Source: DATILI01 sp035476635 (GTDB lineage: Bacteria > Pseudomonadota > Gammaproteobacteria > Burkholderiales > Burkholderiaceae_C). From it: 15,515 nucleotides of DNA. Shown here piece after piece: positions 1 through 6,303 of this stretch (its first letter is position 1; the number at the start of each line of letters is the position of its first letter). The stretch covers positions 1-15,515 of the forward strand of contig DATILI010000237.1 in the NCBI GenBank assembly GCA_035476635.1. Direction: 5' to 3'. The notes beneath the pieces were generated by a model. The model was not told the DNA's origin and ran no database searches. It saw only the letters and a program-made list of their open reading frames with translations. A program made the translations under genes and the position numbers.

Positions 1-320
1 CCTGGCGAAGCAGAGTAGCCCTAATGCGCGGGCAGTGCTTGATTGGAATCAGTGCAGCCAATAGAGCTGCTAGCCGCATCGCCGAAGCTGATCTGATCCA
101 GGTTGTTCTTGAACTCGATACCGAGCCAAGAGTTGTGCCGGAGCCTGCGGATCTCGCGGCAGCTCTGGACAAGATCCCGGAAGCGAGATCGGCCTTTGAT
201 CGCTTGCCGTTTGGTCTCAAGCGCAAACACGTCCAGGCGATCGAAGAAGCCAAGTCTCCAGAAACCCGGCAACGCAGAGTTTTCAAGCTCGTTGCTGACT
301 TGCGGCAAAGTGCGGCCTAA
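1..320 (+). CDS. DUF1905 / YdeI (OmpD-associated)-like protein, 5' end outside window
   Basis: The frame is open from the first base, so the N-terminus lies before the window. An internal ATG at 24 is probably not the true start. The visible part begins inside a DUF1905-like beta-barrel: residues reading VALMRGQCLIGISAANR, then VVLELDTEPR, fit the end of that domain. It then runs into the YdeI/OmpD-associated C-terminal helix region, with a PADLAAALDKIPEARSAFD stretch followed by EEAKSPETRQRRV. In this family the segment typically reads F..L....R..yv..I.eAK..eTR..Ri, which matches well. The family is often annotated as bacteriocin-protection or OmpD-associated, but its biochemical role is poorly known. 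It ends in TAA at 318-320. No clear terminator follows. There is no evident link to the downstream signalling genes beyond sharing the strand. Confidence 0.75.
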   Translation, partial: WRSRVALMRGQCLIGISAANRAASRIAEADLIQVVLELDTEPRVVPEPADLAAALDKIPEARSAFDRLPFGLKRKHVQAIEEAKSPETRQRRVFKLVADLRQSAA

Positions 321-666
321 AGGGCTGAGTTTCTCCACGAGGTCAGAGCTGCGATTCCGGATCGAACTCAATCCCCTGCCCTGAATCAGCATGCCGCCAC
401 GAGCGGCCGTAGGAGAGCGTGTGGCGAATTCCGCTGGACGATCTTCCGCTCAAACCGGCCGGCGCTTGGAGAAGGCGATTCTTCCCAGATGTAGGGAACG
501 CCTGACACGGTGCTTCCTTCAGCCCCACTGAAAATTCCGATTCCCCTGATTGCAAGGACGGGACGCGGCTGCCATTCTTGGTGCAAACGAGGTAACGCTT
601 CATGCACCTTCCCCATTCGACGTCTGCGACCAGCGACTTCCAACCTATTTGCCTGGGTTCGGCGCC
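321..666. other. Intergenic stretch without a recognisable gene
   Basis: About 346 bp lie between the YdeI-like stop and the first response-regulator gene. Short open frames exist on both strands, but none gives a recognisable protein and none has a convincing ribosome-binding site. A small hairpin (5-bp stem, 393-397 with 403-407) lacks a T-run and is not a convincing terminator. The promoter of the downstream five-gene operon should lie here, but I cannot identify -35/-10 boxes with confidence. Confidence 0.5.
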
Positions 667-1125
667 ATGAGCATGTCTATCAAAGTGCTGCTCGTTGACG
701 ACCACGCCCTGGTGCGTGAAGGCCTCAAGCAGCTGTTCTCGTTGACCAGCGATATCTGCGTGGCGGCCGAGGCGATCAACGGCTCGCAGCTGCTGGAGGC
801 ACTGCACAACCAGCACTTTGACATCATCCTGCTGGACATGACAATGCCGGGCATCTCGGGCCTGGATTTGATTGCGCGGATCAAGGCGCGCACGGACGCG
901 CCGCCGATGCTGATCCTGTCCATGCACAACGAACTGCAGATCGCGCGCCGCGCGCTGGCTGCGGGAGCCGCTGGGTACATCACCAAGGACAACAACCCCG
1001 AGATTCTCCTGGCGGCGGTGCGCAAGATCGCCGGTGGCGGGCGCTTCAACGATCCGGTGCTGACCCACTCGATGTCCAACAGCCATAGGCACCCATGGTG
1101 GATTTCCACAGATCCAGAACCGTAA
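667..1125 (+). CDS. Receiver-only response regulator (NarL-type REC without HTH)
   Basis: This is a 152-residue protein from ATG 667 (ATG 673 is also possible; the Shine-Dalgarno is weak for both). It is a complete receiver domain: the acidic pair follows VLLV (D11, D12), the phospho-acceptor is D57 in LLDMTMPG, the Thr/Ser switch is S85 in LILSMH, and the conserved lysine is K107 in YITKD. It is nearly identical to the receiver of the regulator at 9117-9752. Here, however, the LuxR-type HTH is missing. After DPVL the sequence changes to an unrelated tail of about 20 residues containing HRHPWWIS, then TAA. It ends 15 bp before the GGDEF-EAL gene, so the two are probably co-transcribed. It may be a single-domain phospho-acceptor that competes with or buffers the full regulator, or a truncated duplicate on its way to becoming a pseudogene. 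Intact catalytic residues favour the first, without proof. Confidence 0.75.
   Translation: MSMSIKVLLVDDHALVREGLKQLFSLTSDICVAAEAINGSQLLEALHNQHFDIILLDMTMPGISGLDLIARIKARTDAPPMLILSMHNELQIARRALAAGAAGYITKDNNPEILLAAVRKIAGGGRFNDPVLTHSMSNSHRHPWWISTDPEP
686..1073 (+). repeat. Direct repeat copy 1: duplicated receiver-domain DNA
   Basis: This segment matches 9127-9514 in the same orientation at a constant offset of 8441 bp with no gaps. I count 11 mismatches by eye over 686-1062 (377 bp), about 97% identity. Similarity fades over the next dozen bases. Five of the changes alter amino acids (A/E, L/P, M/V, L/P, N/I, this copy first). The match begins just inside the start codon and ends just after the receiver fold. 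Confidence 0.95.
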
Positions 1126-1140
1126 CGAGGTAGGTCCGAC

Positions 1141-3624
1141 ATGCTTCCCAACGAAGAATTCAAAACCCTCGCGCACAACTCACCCGACGTGATCGTGCGA
1201 TTCGACAGCGAGTTGCGTCGGGTGTATGTAAATCCAGCCTATGAGCGGATCGCCGGAGTTGCGGCTTCAGCTGTTGTTGGCCGCAGGGTGTCGGAGGTGG
1301 CGTCTGAAAAAACTGACGCCACCATGGCACGGGCGCTGGAAGGCTTGTTGTGCACGGTGCGATCAGAACAGCGGCCGCAGAGCATCGATCTGGAGTGGCA
1401 CGACGCATCCGGTGTCTTGCACTGCTACGAAGTACGCGCCGTGCCCGAGTTCGATCACATTGGCGGTCTTCAGGGCATCCTCACCGTCGCCAGGGACGTT
1501 TCCGAGCGACGGAATATGGACCGCGAGCTCAAGCGCCGCTCCGAGGAGTTTCGCTCCTTGTCCGAGCTTTTGCCGGACGCCATTCTTCGGTTCGACACGG
1601 AGGGGCGCATCCAGTACGCCAATGTGGCAAGTACCCAGCTCACGGGTTGCACGCAGTGCGAAATGCTGGGCAAGCGGCCAAGCGACCTGAGTGACCATGC
1701 GGACGCCGAGCGTCTGGAGCATCACATCCGCCAGGTCCTCCAGGCGAAGCAGCAATCGAGCCTGGAATACCGCGCCGAACTGAACGGGACGGTGTCGACC
1801 TACGACATCCGCCTGGGCCCGGAGTACAGCCTGGACGGCCAAGTAGTCAGTGTGCTTGCGGTAGGCCGCGACATCACGCACTTGCTGGAAAAGGAGTGGC
1901 GGCTGCAGCGCACCGAAGCGCTGGCACGCATTGGTCACTGGCAATGGGACTGGGCGCGCGAGCGGTCCACAGTCTCGGCCGAGCTGTGCCGCCAGTTCGG
2001 CATGCCTGCCGACTGGCAGCCCACCTTGCGTGAAGTCGCGGGGCTGGCGCTGCCGGAGGACCGGGACCGCATTCAAGCGCTGTACGCGCACGCTTTCGAG
2101 GCGCGGGAGACAGAGATCGCCTACAACTACCACATCGTCAATGCGGCTGGCGCCCTGGTGTATCTGCATACCAATGTTGCTGTCGAGTACGGGCCCCATG
2201 GTCCGTCGCGGCTTCTGGGTACGACGCTGGACGTGAGCCAGATCAAAAGCTATGAGTCGCGGCTTTATGAAATGAAGTTCCACGACCCACTCACGAATCT
2301 TCCCAATCGCGCCATGTTCAGCACCCGCCTCGAGCAGGAACTGCAGACAGCACACGCGGCGGACGGGTCCGTGAGCGTGCTGATTCTCGACCTGGATCGC
2401 TTCAAGGAGGTCAACGACACCCATGGACACATGACCGGAGACCGTCTGCTCTACGAATGCAGCCAGCGGCTGGTACGGCTGGTACGTGAGTCCGACACGG
2501 TGGCGCGCCTGGGCGGTGACGAGTTCGGCATCATCCTCCCCGGAGTGCACGCAACTTCGGATCTGGAGAGCATCGCGGCCAAGATCCTCGCCGGTCTGAT
2601 GCGCCCTGTCAAAGTGGCCGAGTACGACTTCTTTCCTTCGGTAAGCATGGGTGTTGCCAGGTATCCCGACGATGGGTTGCACGCCAATGAACTGCTGCAA
2701 CATGCCGACTCGGCGCTAAGCGAGGCCAAATCCAAGGGGCTCTCTGCGCCATGCTTCTATGCGCAGGAGCTGACCATCAAATCGCGCGAGCGTGCCGCCC
2801 TTGAAGCAGCGCTGCGCCGCGCGGAACCCGAAGGACAGCTTGCCTTGTTTTACCAGCCCAAGGTCGACCTTCGCACTGGCGAATGCATTGGCGCCGAGGC
2901 GCTCCTGCGCTGGAATCATCCAGAGTGGGGCATCGTGGCGCCTGATCGTTTCATCGGAATCGCGGAAGATTCCGGCATCATTGTCGGCATCGGTGCATGG
3001 GTGTTGACCAAGGCCTGCCTGATGGCGCAGGCCATGAATCGCTCGTCCCAAGGGGTCTTCAAAGTGGCCGTCAATCTGTCGCCACGGCAGTTCCGCGACG
3101 ATGACCTCGTGGCGACCGTGCATGCCGCGTTGTCGACCACGGGCTGCGAGCCGCAGTGGCTGGAGCTGGAGATCACCGAGGGCTTGCTGCTGGAACACAA
3201 CGAACGGGTGCGCACGACCTTGCTGGGCCTGCGCGACCTCGGTGTCAGCATCGCCATTGACGATTTCGGCACTGGCTACTCCGCGCTTGCCTACCTCAAG
3301 CGGTTCCCGATCAACGTTCTGAAGATTGACCGGTCGTTCGTGCGCGACATCGGCATTGACCATGACAGCACCGCGCTGGTCAAAGCCATCATCTCGATGG
3401 CGCACAGCCTGCGACTGGACCTGGTGGCCGAGGGCATCGAGACCAAGGCGCAGCACCGCTTTTTGCAGGCGCAAGGTTGCCAAATGGGTCAGGGCTATTA
3501 TCATGGAAGGCCGCTCCCCGGGGCTGAATTCGAAGCGTTGCTGGCGCAACGCAAGCAGGCTGCCGAAGACGATCTTCAGGTCCTCTTCAGCGAAGCAACT
3601 GCGAGTGAGACAGAAAATAGTTGA
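1141..3624 (+). CDS. PAS-PAS-PAS-GGDEF-EAL cyclic-di-GMP synthase/phosphodiesterase
   Basis: The protein has 827 residues. It starts at ATG 1141, preceded by GAGG at 1127-1130. Three PAS-like sensor domains come first (about residues 4-125, 134-250 and 255-370). The GGDEF domain follows from about 375, with HDPLTNLPNR at 381 and an intact GGDEF motif at 458-462. An RESD inhibitory I-site at 449-452 has the correct five-residue spacing. The EAL domain has EAL at 586-588, NLSPRQF, the ELEITEG glutamate, DDFGTG at 707-712, LKIDRSFV and VAEGIET, so all expected metal and catalytic residues are present. Both diguanylate cyclase and phosphodiesterase activity are possible; many such hybrids use only one. 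No membrane segment is visible, so it should be cytoplasmic and sense its signal through PAS. It lies directly behind a receiver-only protein, a plausible partner, and about 26 bp before the TonB receptor. Confidence 0.95.
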   Translation: MLPNEEFKTLAHNSPDVIVRFDSELRRVYVNPAYERIAGVAASAVVGRRVSEVASEKTDATMARALEGLLCTVRSEQRPQSIDLEWHDASGVLHCYEVRAVPEFDHIGGLQGILTVARDVSERRNMDRELKRRSEEFRSLSELLPDAILRFDTEGRIQYANVASTQLTGCTQCEMLGKRPSDLSDHADAERLEHHIRQVLQAKQQSSLEYRAELNGTVSTYDIRLGPEYSLDGQVVSVLAVGRDITHLLEKEWRLQRTEALARIGHWQWDWARERSTVSAELCRQFGMPADWQPTLREVAGLALPEDRDRIQALYAHAFEARETEIAYNYHIVNAAGALVYLHTNVAVEYGPHGPSRLLGTTLDVSQIKSYESRLYEMKFHDPLTNLPNRAMFSTRLEQELQTAHAADGSVSVLILDLDRFKEVNDTHGHMTGDRLLYECSQRLVRLVRESDTVARLGGDEFGIILPGVHATSDLESIAAKILAGLMRPVKVAEYDFFPSVSMGVARYPDDGLHANELLQHADSALSEAKSKGLSAPCFYAQELTIKSRERAALEAALRRAEPEGQLALFYQPKVDLRTGECIGAEALLRWNHPEWGIVAPDRFIGIAEDSGIIVGIGAWVLTKACLMAQAMNRSSQGVFKVAVNLSPRQFRDDDLVATVHAALSTTGCEPQWLELEITEGLLLEHNERVRTTLLGLRDLGVSIAIDDFGTGYSALAYLKRFPINVLKIDRSFVRDIGIDHDSTALVKAIISMAHSLRLDLVAEGIETKAQHRFLQAQGCQMGQGYYHGRPLPGAEFEALLAQRKQAAEDDLQVLFSEATASETENS

Positions 3625-3640
3625 TGCGGGGCGCGTTAGC

Positions 3641-3644
3641 GGAG
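3641..3644 (+). promoter_or_regulatory. Ribosome-binding site deciding the TonB-receptor start
   Basis: GGAG lies 6 bp before ATG 3651. The earlier candidates, TTG 3621 and ATG 3624 (which overlap the TGA of the preceding gene), have no comparable site at good spacing. ATG 3651 is therefore preferred. Confidence 0.5.
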
Positions 3645-3650
3645 ACCGCC

Positions 3651-6296
3651 ATGATGCTGTCGAGCCAGATTGAGAGACGTTTTCGTCAATTCGATTCTGA
3701 TCGGCGCGGTGCGCCGCTGCGTCGTGGCTGGCGGGGCGGTGGCGGCTGGGCGATTGCTTCGGCCCTGGTACTGCCGGCATGGGGTCAGCCGGTTTCCACG
3801 GAGCCTGCAAACGCAAACGCAAATGCACCCGCTGGCGATACGCCGAGCCTGAAGCCGGTGATCGTGACGGGTACCAAGGCCAGCCTGGCGACGGCGCAGG
3901 AAATCAAATACAACGCAAGCGGCATCGTTGATGCAGTGGTGGCCGAGGACATTCAGCGGTTGCCTGACATCAGTGTCACGGAGGCGCTGCAGCGTGTGAC
4001 CGGGCTGCAGATCACCCGGGACCGTGGCGAGGGCGGCAGCGTCACCATCCGCGGCCTCACCCAGGTCCAGACGACGCTCAACGGGCGGGAAATATTCACG
4101 GCGGGCTCTGGCCGCGGCCTGAACTTCTCGGACCTGCCGGCGGAATTGCTTTCGGTGATCGAAGTCGACAAAACGCCCTCGGCATCGGTGATCGAAGGCG
4201 GCATCGGCGGCGTCATTGACCTTCGCACCCGTCGGCCGTTCGATGTGCCGGGGGCCGTGGCCAGCGGTACTGTGCGCTGGTCGCACGCCAGCCTGGCGCA
4301 GCAGAGCCGGCCGCAGTACACCATGCTGCTGAGCAACCGCTGGCGCCTGGACAGCGGCGAGTTCGGTGCGCTGCTGGCGCTGACGCACCAGGAGCGCGCC
4401 TGGCGCGAGGACCAGCGCAGCGCCGGCACACCTTCGCTGCGCTCGGACCTGCTGCCGGGCCAGCAGCTCATTGTCCGCAACGGAACATCGGACACCATCA
4501 GCAGTGGCGTGCGCCGCCGCGACGGCGCGTTTTGGGCCTTGCAGTGGCGGCCACAGGCCCAACTGGAGCTCTATGCCGAGGGCATGGCTGCCCAATTCCG
4601 GACACTGCAGAACTCTACGCAGCTCAATACCGGCACGTCGGCGAACGCGGTGCCTGGGTCGCTGTCCTTGTTCCCGGGAACAAACGACGTTCGAAGCATC
4701 AGCTGGGCCAGCGTGCCGGTATCGATCCTGAGCTTTGCGCGCGACACGGTGGACCGCACGTCGCAGGCAGCGATCGGCGGAAGCTGGACGCAGGGGCGCT
4801 TGACGCTCAAGGCCGATTTGAGCCGAACGAAGAGCGTGAACGACCTGTTCTTCTCGGGGCCCTTCTTCGGCGCCACGGCCAGCAACGTCACGCACGACTT
4901 TTCCAACGGCGAACCGGTGGCGTCGATCGGCGGTACCGACCTGCGTAACGCCTCGAACCTGACGGCCACAGGTGTCGCGTACCGCGTGCTGCCTTTTCAG
5001 GGCGACCTGCAAGCGGCCCGGTTGGACGCGGACTACCAATTGGGTACGGGGTTCTGGCGCAAGCTGGCAATGGGCCTGCGCCTGTCGCAACGGCGCGCCG
5101 ACAACGCGAGCGGGCTGATTTTCGGCGACACCAGCGTCAACCTGCCGGCAACATCGCTGCCGTCGCAGATGACCATCAGCCCCAACGGGTCGTTTCTGGT
5201 GGGCAGCCTGGACGCGGCGCGGGACCCGGCGGCGCTGCGCGCCCTCTACGGCATCACCGCAGGCTTGCCGACCGCCGGCAACCCCTTGAGCACCTGGCGC
5301 ATCGGGGAAACCACCACGGCGGCCTACGCCTCGCTCGCATTCGTGGCCCCTTCCGCGCCATGGGACGGCAAGCTGGGCTTGCGCATGGTGCGCACGCGCG
5401 CCGAGGTTCGGGGCTTTCAGTCCCTTCCTGCGGGCGGCGTGGACGCCATCGTGGCGAACAAGCCGCAATTGGACTGGCTGCCCAGCCTGCATCTGCGCTA
5501 CGAACCCGAGGAGGGCTTGCAGTTCCGGCTGGCCGCTTCGCGCAGCCTGACGCGTCCGAATTTCGACCAGCTATCGCCTTCGCTCACCCTGGTGCGCAAT
5601 CCGGTGAATCCTGAACTCAACCGCGGCGGTGCCGGCAACCCGCATCTGCAGCCGATGCGTGCAAGCAACCTGGACTTGTCGGCCGAACGCTATTTTTCAC
5701 CGCACCATTCGGTCTACTTGACTGGTTTTCTCAAGAAGGTGGACGGCTTCGTCGGCACGATCAGCCTGCCGGAACAGCACGGCGGCGAGGTCTACCAGGT
5801 GAGCCGCCCCTACAACACGGCCGATGCCACCATCAAGGGGCTGGAACTGGGCTACAAGCGGTTTTTTACGCACCTGCCCGGCTGGCTGGGCGGCCTGGGG
5901 CTCCTGGCCAACTTCACCTATGTGGACAGCCGCACGCCAAGCTCCCTGCTGGGGCAGGATGTTCCGCTGCAGAACCTTTCGCCTAGAAGTGCCAACGTCA
6001 TGGGCGTCTATGAACGCGGCGCGCATTCCTTGCGGCTGGCCTACAACTGGCGCAGCCGGTACCTCTCGGGCATTGCCGGCTTCGTCGGCGTCGGCGCACT
6101 GCCGGTCTACACCGAAGCCTATGGCTGGCTGGATGCGTCCTGGGTCTGGCGCATCAATCGCCACACAAGCATCGCCATTGAAGGCTCCAACCTGCTGCGC
6201 TCCGAGCGCCGGTCGTACTATGGCCTGGCCTCGCGGGTGGAAAGCGTATGGCGCAATGACCGCCAACTGGCGATCTCGGCCACCTGGAAGATGTAG
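3651..6296 (+). CDS. TonB-dependent outer-membrane receptor (Xanthomonas/Caulobacter type)
   Basis: The protein has 881 residues from the preferred ATG 3651. The in-frame starts at 3621 and 3624 would add 9 or 10 residues and overlap the upstream stop. A long basic N-terminus leads to a hydrophobic core (WAIASALVLPAWG) with likely signal cleavage near residue 45. A TonB-box-like PVIVTGTK follows at about 69-76. The plug domain carries AEDIQRLPDISVTEALQRV, RDRGEGGSVTIRG, TTLNGRE and IEVDKTPSASVIEGGIGG, all typical of the TIGR01782-like group. The rest is beta-barrel strands. There is no STN signalling domain between signal peptide and TonB box, so it should not drive an anti-sigma cascade itself. 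The substrate is unknown; relatives take up carbohydrates or other complex nutrients. The C-terminus ends TWKM rather than the usual terminal aromatic residue. It sits between a c-di-GMP enzyme and a sensor kinase, and its stop is 7 bp before the kinase ATG, which suggests coupled expression. Confidence 0.93.
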   Translation: MMLSSQIERRFRQFDSDRRGAPLRRGWRGGGGWAIASALVLPAWGQPVSTEPANANANAPAGDTPSLKPVIVTGTKASLATAQEIKYNASGIVDAVVAEDIQRLPDISVTEALQRVTGLQITRDRGEGGSVTIRGLTQVQTTLNGREIFTAGSGRGLNFSDLPAELLSVIEVDKTPSASVIEGGIGGVIDLRTRRPFDVPGAVASGTVRWSHASLAQQSRPQYTMLLSNRWRLDSGEFGALLALTHQERAWREDQRSAGTPSLRSDLLPGQQLIVRNGTSDTISSGVRRRDGAFWALQWRPQAQLELYAEGMAAQFRTLQNSTQLNTGTSANAVPGSLSLFPGTNDVRSISWASVPVSILSFARDTVDRTSQAAIGGSWTQGRLTLKADLSRTKSVNDLFFSGPFFGATASNVTHDFSNGEPVASIGGTDLRNASNLTATGVAYRVLPFQGDLQAARLDADYQLGTGFWRKLAMGLRLSQRRADNASGLIFGDTSVNLPATSLPSQMTISPNGSFLVGSLDAARDPAALRALYGITAGLPTAGNPLSTWRIGETTTAAYASLAFVAPSAPWDGKLGLRMVRTRAEVRGFQSLPAGGVDAIVANKPQLDWLPSLHLRYEPEEGLQFRLAASRSLTRPNFDQLSPSLTLVRNPVNPELNRGGAGNPHLQPMRASNLDLSAERYFSPHHSVYLTGFLKKVDGFVGTISLPEQHGGEVYQVSRPYNTADATIKGLELGYKRFFTHLPGWLGGLGLLANFTYVDSRTPSSLLGQDVPLQNLSPRSANVMGVYERGAHSLRLAYNWRSRYLSGIAGFVGVGALPVYTEAYGWLDASWVWRINRHTSIAIEGSNLLRSERRSYYGLASRVESVWRNDRQLAISATWKM

Positions 6297-6303
6297 CTGC
6301 AGC

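Noticed and set aside
343..1176. Long minus-strand open frame over the first receiver copy, with a similar one at 9093-10586
   Set aside because: The two resemble each other only because they are antisense to the duplicated receiver DNA. The sense proteins are clearly the real ones.
3636..5492. Minus-strand open frame of 618 codons
   Set aside because: It is Arg/Gln/His-rich, antisense to the TonB receptor, and shows no family features. It is a high-GC shadow frame.
5824..6303. Upstream extension of the kinase open frame
   Set aside because: It lies entirely over the TonB-receptor barrel and its translation is low-complexity. The true start at 6304 gives a clear signal peptide.
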